Part shown: piece by piece, positions 1-6,333 of the stretch | Layout: each line of letters opens with the position of its first letter | Position numbering within the stretch: position 1 is the stretch's first letter | Assembly: GCA_964402985.1 (NCBI GenBank) | Contig: CAYOET010000072.1 | Coordinates: forward strand, 1 to 11,678 | Length of the DNA: 11,678 nucleotides | Direction of reading: 5' to 3' | DNA from: JADYYB01 sp964402985 | GTDB lineage: Bacteria > Pseudomonadota > Alphaproteobacteria > Rhizobiales > Kaistiaceae | Translations under genes and position numbers: made by a program | The notes under the pieces: model-generated | Database searches by the model: none | Told to the model about the DNA's origin: nothing | Seen by the model: the letters and a program-made list of their open reading frames with translations, nothing else

Positions 1-65
1 GAGAGGTCGCGGAGGACCTCCGAACCGATGCCGTAGCGCAGGCCCACATTCTCGAATCGTATCAC
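1..65 (-). CDS. ftsE: FtsE, cell-division ABC transporter ATPase (5' fragment)
   Basis: Only the first 21 complete codons are in the window; the gene continues beyond position 1. Read on the minus strand from a GTG at 65-63, the protein begins MIRFENVGLRYGIGSEVLR and continues DLS, the usual amino-terminal beta strand of an ABC ATPase before the Walker A motif and close to what I know of rhizobial FtsE. A GAGAGG Shine-Dalgarno sequence at 80-75 lies 9 nt before the GTG and fixes this start. FtsE works with the membrane protein FtsX at the division septum, where the pair controls peptidoglycan hydrolases. The family call also rests on context: in many Hyphomicrobiales ftsE is divergent from an MJ0042 zinc-ribbon gene followed by hpt, as here. 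The Walker motifs are outside the window, so another ABC ATPase cannot be fully excluded. Confidence 0.7.
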   Translation of the reverse strand, partial: MIRFENVGLRYGIGSEVLRDL

Positions 66-275
66 CCGAAATAGCCTCTCGAGACGCGAGTCCGCCGCCG
101 CTCGCGCCTCGTCCATTCATAGACCGCATCGACTGCTCTTAACGCTGATTCGCCGCCCAAAAAGTGGCGCCTGTGAGTCGTGTGAAATGCGGGACTCATC
201 CGGGCGCTGGTGGTTTCCCGATAATTAAGGAGTTCGGCCGAAACTGAGACTTCCACGTCTCGCGATTGATTCGCC
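66..275. promoter_or_regulatory. Divergent ftsE / zinc-ribbon gene intergenic region with five GANTC sites
   Basis: This 210-bp gap between divergent start codons must hold promoters for both sides. It contains five GANTC sites, the target of the alphaproteobacterial CcrM methyltransferase: 88-92, 147-151, 175-179, 193-197 and 268-272. There are two TTAA half-sites (139-142, followed by C, and 225-228), but they are not spaced as the TTAA-N7-TTAA CtrA motif. A 10-bp palindrome TTCGGCCGAA sits at 233-242. I could not pick out a convincing -35/-10 pair on either strand. Confidence 0.45.
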
Positions 276-938
276 ATGGTCTTGAACTGCCCCAAATGCG
301 GTAGCCCCCTCGCCTCGGGTGCGGCGGACCAGCTCGATTGCCCGCGCTGCTCGAGCGCGGTCTTCCTGCCGGCCGTCCGCACCGCGCCCGCGGCGGCACG
401 CGCGATCGCGACGGGATTCGACCCACGCGCCTTTCTCGCCGCGCGCGGCGAACCGACCATGCGCCCGCCGGCCGGCTCGTTCTTCGCCCGCCGTCACATC
501 GCCCGGCCGACCGCGCGCGCCCTTTCGCCCATGCTTTTCATCCTCGTGGCGACCGGCACCGCGATCCTATTCCTCGGCTCGGCGCTCCTTTTCCGCGCCC
601 CCTTCGTCGAGGCCCATCCGGCGCCCTTCTTCGGGTCCTCGGCGACCGAGTTCGACATCGCCGGCTTGGCTATCCGCAACGTCGAGGCCTCGCGCATCGT
701 GGTCGGCGAACAGCCGATCCTCCTCCTCGGCGGCGAACTCACCAACACCGGCAACCGCGCGGTGGCGGTCCCCGCGCTCCGAGTCAGCCTCAACGACGGC
801 GGTGCCGAAATCTTCGCCTGGACGGTTCAGCCGGAAGAAAGCACTCTTGCGGCGGGGGCCACGCTCAGCTTCAAGAGCCGCGTGGCGGCGCCGGCTCGGG
901 CGGGCAGTCTCGAACTGAGCTTCGTCGCGCCACAGTAG
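276..938 (+). CDS. MJ0042-type zinc-ribbon, single-pass membrane protein with DUF3426-like C-terminal domain
   Basis: A 220-residue protein of unknown function. Residues 1-30 form a compact zinc ribbon with two Cys pairs (C5/C8 and C22/C25, each CPxC), resembling the MJ0042 finger but with a short 13-residue loop between the pairs. A Pro/Ala/Arg-rich linker follows, then one hydrophobic segment at about 84-106. Residues 125-219 look like the DUF3426/FxLYD beta-sandwich (RNVEASR, GGELTNTGN, RVSLNDGG), probably exposed in the periplasm. The zinc ribbon would then be cytoplasmic. The ATG at 276 has no strong Shine-Dalgarno just upstream (AAGGAG lies about 43 nt away), but no better in-frame start was seen before the first Cys pair. 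It is divergent from ftsE and 16 nt upstream of hpt, an arrangement common in Hyphomicrobiales. The family call is fairly sure; the role is unknown. Confidence 0.85.
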   Translation: MVLNCPKCGSPLASGAADQLDCPRCSSAVFLPAVRTAPAAARAIATGFDPRAFLAARGEPTMRPPAGSFFARRHIARPTARALSPMLFILVATGTAILFLGSALLFRAPFVEAHPAPFFGSSATEFDIAGLAIRNVEASRIVVGEQPILLLGGELTNTGNRAVAVPALRVSLNDGGAEIFAWTVQPEESTLAAGATLSFKSRVAAPARAGSLELSFVAPQ

Positions 939-954
939 GGGTCAGCGCGACTGC

Positions 955-1500
955 ATGCCTGTTGTTCGTGGACGGCGGCTCGAAATTCTCTTCGACGCTG
1001 CTGAGATTGCCGAGCGCAACGCCGCGCTCGCGGCCGAGGTCGCCGCCGCCGGCTATCGCGACCTCCTCGTCGTTTCGATCCTCAAGGGCAGCTTCGTCTT
1101 CGCGGCGGATCTGCTGAGGGCCCTGCACGACGCCGGCCTCGCGCCCGAGGTCGAGTTCATGTCGCTGTCGAGCTATCGCGCCGGCACGGTTTCCGCCGAC
1201 AAGGTGCGGGTGGTTCGCGACATCGAAACCGACGTCCGCGGAAGAGACGTCCTCATTGTCGACGACATCCTCGAATCCGGCCGCACCCTTGCCTACGCCC
1301 GCGATCTCCTCGTTGGCCGCGGCGCGACCCGCGTCGACCTCGCCGTCCTCCTCGACAAGCCCGGCAAGCGCGCGACCGAGATCAGCGCCCAATATGTCGG
1401 CTTCGAATGCCCGGACTATTTCGTCGTCGGCTACGGAATGGACGTCGCCCACGCCTTCCGCGAGCTGCCCTACGTCGCGCGGGTGATGGACGGGCCGTAG
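955..1500 (+). CDS. hpt: Hypoxanthine phosphoribosyltransferase
   Basis: Transfers phosphoribose from PRPP to hypoxanthine (and often guanine), making IMP/GMP in cytoplasmic purine salvage. The 181-residue length is normal for the family. Visible motifs are the LKG loop at 43-45 followed by SFVFAADLLR, the flexible-loop equivalent SYRAGTVSADKVRV (73-86), the PRPP-binding signature VLIVDDILESGRTL (99-112, with the paired acids D103/D104), the base-contacting lysine region LDKPGKR (133-139) and the C-terminal DYFVVGYGMD (154-163). It starts 16 nt after the zinc-ribbon gene's stop and is probably co-transcribed with it. The Shine-Dalgarno is mediocre (AGGGG about 13 nt upstream), so some translational coupling is plausible. 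Its stop codon lies inside a 7-bp hairpin, and the next gene is convergent. Confidence 0.95.
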   Translation: MPVVRGRRLEILFDAAEIAERNAALAAEVAAAGYRDLLVVSILKGSFVFAADLLRALHDAGLAPEVEFMSLSSYRAGTVSADKVRVVRDIETDVRGRDVLIVDDILESGRTLAYARDLLVGRGATRVDLAVLLDKPGKRATEISAQYVGFECPDYFVVGYGMDVAHAFRELPYVARVMDGP

Positions 1501-1506
1501 GCCCGT
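1490..1506 (+). terminator. Short hairpin over the hpt stop codon
   Basis: ACGGGCC and GGCCCGT form a perfect 7-bp stem with a 3-nt loop, and the loop plus stem include the hpt TAG stop (1498-1500). Directly downstream is the second hairpin at 1509-1534. Neither is followed by a T tract, so this would be an atypical intrinsic terminator or an RNA 3'-end stabiliser. Confidence 0.35.
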
Positions 1507-1508
1507 CG

Positions 1509-1550
1509 GCATCGGGCAACCGGATGCCCGATGCCCATTGCCTGTTGCCC
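1509..1550. repeat. Palindromic heptamer repeat between convergent genes; likely bidirectional 3'-end hairpin
   Basis: GCATCGGGCA (1509-1518) and TGCCCGATGC (1525-1534) form a perfect 10-bp stem with loop ACCGGA. Read on the minus strand, 1550-1523 resolves into four tandem heptamers, GGGCAAC, AGGCAAT, GGGCATC and GGGCATC (consensus RGGCAWY), followed by the inverted part. The array fills most of the gap between hpt and the convergent TIGR02302 gene and just reaches the latter's stop codon. It may terminate transcription from both sides; no T-run is present. Confidence 0.6.
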
Positions 1551-4420
1551 TATTCCTCCAGCAGCCGCTCCAGGTACTGCAGCTCCGGCAGATCGCGGAA
1601 ACTCTCGCCCAGCCGCCGCCGGATCGTGTCGAGAATCTCGCGCGCCCGCTGCATGTCGATCTCGTCCGGCACCTCGACGCGGCTGCCGGGATCCATGCCG
1701 GAATTCTGTTGCGGCCGGCCGAGCGGGTCCTCCGGCGGCTGGCCCTGCACCTGCTGCCCCTGCCGCTGCCCGGGCTGGTTCTGCTGCTGTTGCATCATCT
1801 CGGCGAGCTGCTGGGCGAGGTTGCGCGCCGAGTCGCGCAGCGCCTGGAGGGCGTCGCTCTGCGGCTCGACCGCCTGGCTCGGCTCGCCCTGCCCGAGCTG
1901 CCGGTTGGCGTCGCCCATGAACTGATCGGCCTGGCCGAGCTGGTCGCCCGGCTGCATGCCCTGACCCTCCATCTGGTCGCGGAGCGCCTGCAGCTGCTGC
2001 TGCAGCTGACCCTGCTGCTGCTGGAGGTCCTGGAGCGCCTGCTGCAGCTCCTGCGGCGACATGTTGCCGAACTGGCCGTTGGCGCCCGGCTGGTTCTGCC
2101 CGCCCGGCTGCTGACCCGGCTGCATCTGACCCTGCTGCTGGCCGGGCTGCTGCCCCTGACCCGGCTGCTGTCCCGGCTGCTGACCGCCCGGTTGCTGTCC
2201 TGGCTGTTGGCCCTGCTGACCCGGCTGCTGCCCTTGCTGTTGGCCGGGCTGTTGGCCCTGCTGACCCGGCTGCTGCCCCTGCTGCTGCCCTTGCTGCTGG
2301 CCCGGCTGTTGCCCTTGCTGCTGTTGGCCCTGCTGCTGACCCGGTTGCTGGCCCTCCTGCTGCTGCCGCAACTGCTCCTGCTGGAGCTGGTAGGTCTGGT
2401 CCATCAGCCGCTGCTGCTCTTGGATCAGTTCGCCGAGCTGCTGCAGCGCCTGGGACATCGGGTTGTCGCCCTGTTGACCCTGCTGGCCTTGCTGACCCTG
2501 CTGGCCCATCTGCATGTTCTCCAGCATCTGCTGGAGCTGGTTGAGCATCTCGCGGGCGGCGTCGCGCGCGCCGAGTTCGGCCAGCTGCTGGATCTGGTCG
2601 AGCATCTGGTTGAGATCCTGCGGGCTGACCTCCTGGCCCTGCTGCTGCTGACCCTGCTGCTGTTGCTGCTGACCCTGCTGCTGCTGGCGGAGCGCTTCCT
2701 CGGCCATCGCCTGCATGTATTGCTGCATCGCCTGGCGGAGGTTCTCCGTCAGCCGCTCGATCTCCTCGTCGCTGGCGCCGTTTTCCAGAGCCTGGCGAAG
2801 CTCTTCGGCCGCCTGGCGAAGGTTCTGCTGCGCCTCTGACAGCCCGGCATCCTCGAGCCCGAGCGCGATATCCCAGAGGAGGTCCAGCACGGTGCGGAGG
2901 ACGTCGTCGTCATGCGCGCTGACGGTGCGGTGATACGCGGCGCGCATGCCGAGATAGGCGTCGGTCTGCGGGATGAACCGGTCCGGCGCGAGCGTCAGCG
3001 CGTCGAGCGCCTCGGTCGTCGTCGGCGTCTGATTGGCGTCGAAGGCGAGGATGCGCCGCTGCTCGACCAGCGCTCGCGCCAGAGGGCTGGAGAAGCCGCG
3101 CTCCGGCAGCGTCAGCTCGAACGGCTCGCTGAGCCCTTCCTGGCCGGCTTCGTCGCGCGCCACCAGCTGCACGGTCACCTTGCCGCCGGCCCAGGGGTGC
3201 GAGAGGAGATCCTGGATCGTCTCCGCGCTTCCTTCGGTGGCGCGCATCTGCGGCAGCGACAGCCCGAAGCTCGGCGCCTCGACCAGCGGCCGGGCATCCT
3301 CGTCGCCGTTGCCGAACACTTCCGCTGCCGAGAAATTGGCCTGCGCGCCGACCACGCCGTAATCGTCGCGAACCGAGTAGGCGAGGGTCAGCGCCCCGCT
3401 CTGGTTGACGGTCGGCGCGCTGTTGAGCGCGATCTCGGGCGGCTGGTCCTGCTCGACCGCGAATTGCCAGAAGAGGTCTTCGCTCCCGCCGCGCACCGTG
3501 ACGGTGGTCGCTTCGGTGAGCGGCATGCGGAATTCCGACGGCCGATCGGCGGTCGTGGTCACCGGCACCGGGGCCACGCCCTCGGCCTGCGGCCCGGTCG
3601 GCGCGCCGACCGGCAGCACCGCGCTCTCCCCGGCGGCGGTCGCGGTGACCACCGAGCGCCCGTTGGCGCTCGCGATTCGCACCGTAACCACCGTGCCCTC
3701 GGGCACGCTGAGCGCGCTGCCCGACGGCCGTCCGGCCTGCCCGGTCAGGAACACCGGCGGACGCCCCGTATAGGTCGGTGGGGTCGCCCAGGCGTCGATG
3801 CGCGCGATCAGCTCCGGCACCGTCTCGACGGGTCCGGCGAGGCTGTCGGTGAGCCGCCCGTTGCGGCTCGGCCCGGAATAGACGAACGCCACCACCAGCA
3901 GCATCAAGACCAGAAAGCGGAGCGCGTAGGGATCGTATTTGGACACGCCCGGCGACGGCCACCCGGCGCGGAGGCGCCCGAGCCCGGCGAGGAGGCGGAA
4001 GCGGTGCGCGTTCCACAACGCCACCGCCATCGGATCGCTCGGCGCGCTGGCGAGGCGATCGTTGGCGGCGGTCGCCGGCCGATGCGGCAGCCCGGTGACG
4101 CGCTCGACGCGCGACAGCGCGGCGGCACGAGCCGGGATGCGGAGCCGCAGGGGGAGAAGAATCGCCGCCACCGCGGCGAGGCCGAAGAGGACGAGACCGG
4201 CGATGCGCGCCCAGCTGGGCACCAGCGTCCAGATCCCGAACCACGAGACGATGAGGTAAAGCGCGCCGACGATGAGGATCGGCAGGACCAGCGGCCACAG
4301 CGATTCCCACACCAGCGCGAGCCGCGCGCGCGTCACCGCGCGTCCGACCCGCGTCCGGATTGCCCGTTCGTCGAGGCGAATCGGCGCTGCGCGCCGCTCG
4401 CTTTCCTGGCCTTCGGTCAT
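1550..4420 (-). CDS. TIGR02302/DUF4175 family membrane protein with Gln/Gly-rich C-terminal half
   Basis: A 956-residue protein of unknown function, matching the alphaproteobacterial TIGR02302 family (large proteins with N-terminal membrane helices and a long Gln/Gly-rich region). Hydrophobic segments lie at about 40-60, 72-92 and 166-182. A beta-rich, probably periplasmic segment spans about 205-440 (including WATPPTYTGRPPVFL, 211-225). Residues 500-575 are helical and charged. Low-complexity Gln/Gly/Pro sequence runs through about 576-890, broken by helical islands at 598-640, 653-688 and 786-818. The conserved-looking C-terminal helix RAREILDTIRRRLGE (925-939) ends in YLERLLEE. The ATG at 4420 has AGG immediately upstream but no well-spaced Shine-Dalgarno. 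It lies 315 bp beyond lysA behind a repeat element and its own promoter candidate. The low-complexity stretch creates long Leu-rich open frames on the opposite strand, which I regard as artefacts. Function unknown; an envelope role is inferred from topology only. Confidence 0.88.
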   Translation of the reverse strand: MTEGQESERRAAPIRLDERAIRTRVGRAVTRARLALVWESLWPLVLPILIVGALYLIVSWFGIWTLVPSWARIAGLVLFGLAAVAAILLPLRLRIPARAAALSRVERVTGLPHRPATAANDRLASAPSDPMAVALWNAHRFRLLAGLGRLRAGWPSPGVSKYDPYALRFLVLMLLVVAFVYSGPSRNGRLTDSLAGPVETVPELIARIDAWATPPTYTGRPPVFLTGQAGRPSGSALSVPEGTVVTVRIASANGRSVVTATAAGESAVLPVGAPTGPQAEGVAPVPVTTTADRPSEFRMPLTEATTVTVRGGSEDLFWQFAVEQDQPPEIALNSAPTVNQSGALTLAYSVRDDYGVVGAQANFSAAEVFGNGDEDARPLVEAPSFGLSLPQMRATEGSAETIQDLLSHPWAGGKVTVQLVARDEAGQEGLSEPFELTLPERGFSSPLARALVEQRRILAFDANQTPTTTEALDALTLAPDRFIPQTDAYLGMRAAYHRTVSAHDDDVLRTVLDLLWDIALGLEDAGLSEAQQNLRQAAEELRQALENGASDEEIERLTENLRQAMQQYMQAMAEEALRQQQQGQQQQQQGQQQQGQEVSPQDLNQMLDQIQQLAELGARDAAREMLNQLQQMLENMQMGQQGQQGQQGQQGDNPMSQALQQLGELIQEQQRLMDQTYQLQQEQLRQQQEGQQPGQQQGQQQQGQQPGQQQGQQQGQQPGQQGQQPGQQQGQQPGQQGQQPGQQPGGQQPGQQPGQGQQPGQQQGQMQPGQQPGGQNQPGANGQFGNMSPQELQQALQDLQQQQGQLQQQLQALRDQMEGQGMQPGDQLGQADQFMGDANRQLGQGEPSQAVEPQSDALQALRDSARNLAQQLAEMMQQQQNQPGQRQGQQVQGQPPEDPLGRPQQNSGMDPGSRVEVPDEIDMQRAREILDTIRRRLGESFRDLPELQYLERLLEE
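2081..2353 (-). repeat. Minisatellite-like repeat encoding PGQQ/GQQ units
   Basis: Within the TIGR02302 gene, residues about 690-780 are built from PGQQ, GQQQ and GQQ units. At DNA level there are diverged tandem copies; an exact 32-bp match occurs at 2202-2233 and 2247-2278, an offset of 45 bp (15 codons). All unit lengths are multiples of three, so copy-number changes would keep the frame. Confidence 0.8.
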
Positions 4421-4457
4421 CCTGGCCTATTCTGTCGCCGCGCCCACTCTAGCAGCG

Positions 4458-4485
4458 ATTGTACGAGGCCGCGACAGTGCCGCAA
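4458..4485 (-). promoter_or_regulatory. Sigma70-like promoter candidate for the TIGR02302 gene
   Basis: On the minus strand TTGCGG (4485-4480) is followed by a 16-bp spacer and TACAAT (4463-4458), a one-mismatch -10 box. Initiation about 7 nt further on would give a 5' leader of roughly 30 nt before the ATG at 4420. This is the only good promoter-like pair I saw in the lysA to TIGR02302 gap. Confidence 0.45.
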
Positions 4486-4565
4486 TGCCCCACCCGGCCT
4501 AGGATCACACGCTCGCGTGATCAGCGCAGCGAACAAGTTGGCTCGATCGTTCGTGAGGCGAAGTG

Positions 4566-4711
4566 CCCCCTCCCGAAACCCGCTGAAGCGCGGGTTTCGA
4601 CCTCCCCTCGAGGGGGAGGTTGGTCTACGAGGCCGCCACACTGCTTAACCTCCCCCTCGAGGGGAGGTCGAAGGCTGCGAGGCTATGCCGAGCAGGCTTC
4701 GGGAAGGGGGG
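4566..4711. repeat. Nested inverted-repeat (MITE-/BIME-like) element downstream of lysA
   Basis: The core is a perfect 26-bp inverted repeat, 4596-4621 against 4647-4672, around a 25-nt loop. Each arm is itself nearly palindromic around CCCCTCGAGGGG, so it could fold as one long stem or two small hairpins. Outside the left arm is a perfect 10-bp hairpin CGAAACCCGC/GCGGGTTTCG (4574-4583, 4590-4599). Outside the right arm is an imperfect hairpin (CGAAG 4669-4673 with CTTCG 4697-4701). The outermost CCCCCTCCCGAA (4566-4577) and TTCGGGAAGGGGG (4698-4710) are near-complementary. No open reading frame or transposase is present. It may act as the lysA 3' end. Confidence 0.75.
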
Positions 4712-4735
4712 AATCCTCGCCGGGGCCGTCTCGCT

Positions 4736-6004
4736 TCAGCGCAGCCAGGGCGCGAGCCGGTCGGCGCCGATGAGGTCCTGGAGACTCTGGCGTGGCCGCA
4801 CCACGGCGGTTTCGCGGCCCTTGACCATCACCTCGGGCAGAAGCGCCCGCGTGTTGTAGTTCGACGCCTGCACGGCGCCGTACGCGCCTGCGCTCATGAT
4901 CGCGATGAGGTCGCCCCGCTTGAGCGTCGGCAGCGGCCGGTCGAGCGCGAGGAAGTCGCCCGTCTCGCACACCCCGCCGACGACGTCGGCGACCATCCCC
5001 TCCCCGCGCCTCGGCGCTTCCGCGACCGGGAGGATGTGGTGATAGGCGTCGTAGAGCGTGGGCCGGATGAGGTCGTTCATCGCTGCATCGACGATGACGA
5101 AAGTCTTGGTTCCGCCCCCCTTGATGAAGAGGACGCGGCTGACCAGGATCCCGGCATTGCCGACCAGGAGCCGCCCCGGCTCGAAGAGGATCGGCAGGCC
5201 GAGCGGCCCGAGCTGCCGCCTCACCACCTCGGCGAAGAGCCGCGGCTCGGGCGGAACCGGGTCGTCCGGCCGGTAGGGAATACCCAGCCCGCCCCCGCCG
5301 TCGACATGGCTGATCTTGTGCCCGTCGGCCTGCAGCGCGCGCACCAGGTCGGCGAGGTGCTTGTACGCCGCCTCGTACGGCGCGAGGTCGGTGATCTGGC
5401 TGCCGATATGGACGTCGACCCCCTCGACCCTGATGCCGGGCAGCTTCGCCGCGCGGGCATAAACCTCGCGCGCCCGGGCGTAGGGGATGCCGAACTTGTT
5501 CTCGGCCTTGCCGGTGGTGATCTTGGCATGCGTCCGCGCGTCGACGTCGGGGTTGACCCGCACCGCGATGCACGCCGTCGCGTCCTTGGACGCGGCGATC
5601 GACGAGATGAGGTCGAGCTCCGGCTCCGACTCGACGTTGAAGCAGAAGATGCCGGCGTCGAGGGCGAGCGCGATCTCGCGCTCGGTCTTGCCGACCCCCG
5701 AGAACACGATCCGCTTCGGATCGGCCCCCGCCGCGAGCGCGCGGAGGAGCTCGCCCTCGGAAACGACATCCGCGCCCGCGCCCTCGGCGACGAGCGTGCG
5801 AATCACCGACTGGTTGGAGTTGGCCTTGAGCGCGTAGCAGATGCGGACGTCCAGCCCGGCGAACGCCTCGGTGAACACCCGGTAGTGACGAACGAGCGTC
5901 GCGGTCGAATAGCAGTAGAACGGCGTGCCGACGTTGCCGGCGATCTCCGGCAGCGGCACATCCTCGGCGTGGAGGACGCCGCCGCGATACTCGAAATGAT
6001 TCAT
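4736..6004 (-). CDS. lysA: Diaminopimelate decarboxylase
   Basis: Catalyses the last step of lysine synthesis, PLP-dependent decarboxylation of meso-diaminopimelate to L-lysine, in the cytoplasm. The 422-residue length is normal. Seen in the sequence are the PLP-lysine motif YALKAN (K60), HIGSQI (199-204), the glycine-rich phosphate loop GGGGLGIPY (236-244), EPGR (275-278), the second-domain catalytic CETGD (C346) and AGAYGAV (372-378, with Y375). Domain order is the alanine-racemase-type barrel followed by the beta-sandwich, as in group IV decarboxylases. Its ATG at 6004 overlaps the lptM stop by one base (TGATG), so translation is probably coupled to lptM. The gene order argH-lptM-lysA is common in alphaproteobacteria. 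Other group IV decarboxylases are less likely given HIGSQI, CETGD and the context. Confidence 0.97.
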   Translation of the reverse strand: MNHFEYRGGVLHAEDVPLPEIAGNVGTPFYCYSTATLVRHYRVFTEAFAGLDVRICYALKANSNQSVIRTLVAEGAGADVVSEGELLRALAAGADPKRIVFSGVGKTEREIALALDAGIFCFNVESEPELDLISSIAASKDATACIAVRVNPDVDARTHAKITTGKAENKFGIPYARAREVYARAAKLPGIRVEGVDVHIGSQITDLAPYEAAYKHLADLVRALQADGHKISHVDGGGGLGIPYRPDDPVPPEPRLFAEVVRRQLGPLGLPILFEPGRLLVGNAGILVSRVLFIKGGGTKTFVIVDAAMNDLIRPTLYDAYHHILPVAEAPRRGEGMVADVVGGVCETGDFLALDRPLPTLKRGDLIAIMSAGAYGAVQASNYNTRALLPEVMVKGRETAVVRPRQSLQDLIGADRLAPWLR

Positions 6005-6261
6005 CAGAGCAGGAAGTCGAGGAAGAACCGGCGCTGAGGTTCTACCGGCGCTGTACCCGGCGGGGTAGTGGCGACGTTGCCGTCAGTGCCTTGCGTGGCG
6101 GCCGGATAGCCGGTCGTGGCCTGCCCCGCGGCCGTCGCCGGCGTGTCGACGGCGCCCGGAGGCGCCTCCAGCGGCCCCTTGCGCCCGCAGGCCGAGAGAC
6201 CGACGCAGGCGATCAAGAGCCCCGCCATGACGGCGGCTGAAACTCCGCTTCCCGCTCTCAT
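6004..6261 (-). CDS. lptM: LptM-like small lipoprotein (LPS translocon maturation chaperone family)
   Basis: An 85-residue lipoprotein. The signal peptide starts MRAGSG, has a hydrophobic core at about 7-22 and ends in the lipobox LSAC with the acylated Cys at 25. The sequence after it, CGRKGPLEAPPG, is the hallmark of the LptM/YifL family, which in E. coli helps LptD oxidation and assembly of the LptDE LPS translocon at the outer membrane. The rest is a Thr/Ala/Pro-rich linker, ending RRFFLDFLL, resembling the ending I expect for alphaproteobacterial members. I chose the ATG at 6261 because AAGGGG lies 6 nt upstream and the signal peptide begins there; an upstream in-frame ATG at 6327 would add 22 residues before the signal peptide. 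It lies 72 nt after argH and overlaps lysA by one base. Confidence 0.85.
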   Translation of the reverse strand: MRAGSGVSAAVMAGLLIACVGLSACGRKGPLEAPPGAVDTPATAAGQATTGYPAATQGTDGNVATTPPGTAPVEPQRRFFLDFLL

Positions 6262-6333
6262 CGACAGCCCCTTCTGGCCTTCGCGCGCCGCGATCTTAGC
6301 GATTTGAACCGCAACGTCACGGCCCATCTTGCC

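Larger units (their letters stand above)
4421..4735. other. 315-bp intergenic region between lysA and the TIGR02302 gene
   Basis: No credible gene is seen. It holds, from the lysA side, a nested inverted-repeat element (4566-4711), an interrupted 18-bp palindrome at 4504-4521 (ATCAC...GTGAT with internal mismatch), and a promoter candidate at 4485-4458 for the minus-strand TIGR02302 gene. Small open frames crossing it are shadows or run into neighbouring genes. Confidence 0.6.

Noticed and set aside
139..228. TTAA half-sites as a possible CtrA box
   Set aside because: The two half-sites are about 80 bp apart, not 7 bp, so they do not make the CtrA motif.
233..242. Palindrome TTCGGCCGAA before the zinc-ribbon gene
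   Set aside because: A single 10-bp palindrome in GC-rich DNA with no second copy or promoter overlap that I could see.
62..460. Minus-strand open frames covering the ftsE upstream region
   Set aside because: They cross the divergent region and the zinc-ribbon gene, end within the ftsE start, and have no recognisable features.
1538..2839. 433-codon plus-strand open frame, extremely Leu-rich
   Set aside because: It is the antisense reading of the CAG/CTG-rich Gln repeat of the TIGR02302 gene; its apparent Leu repeats are just the complement of Gln codons.
4504..4521. Interrupted palindrome ATCAC...GTGAT as an operator
   Set aside because: It lies upstream of the promoter candidate, has an internal mismatch, and there is no further support for a regulator site.
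2912..4648. 578-codon plus-strand open frame opposite the TIGR02302 gene
   Set aside because: Arg/His/Gly-rich with no recognisable motif, typical of a GC-rich antisense shadow; the opposite strand has clear membrane helices and family features.
4685..6037. 450-codon plus-strand open frame opposite lysA
   Set aside because: Antisense shadow of a certain lysA with all catalytic motifs.
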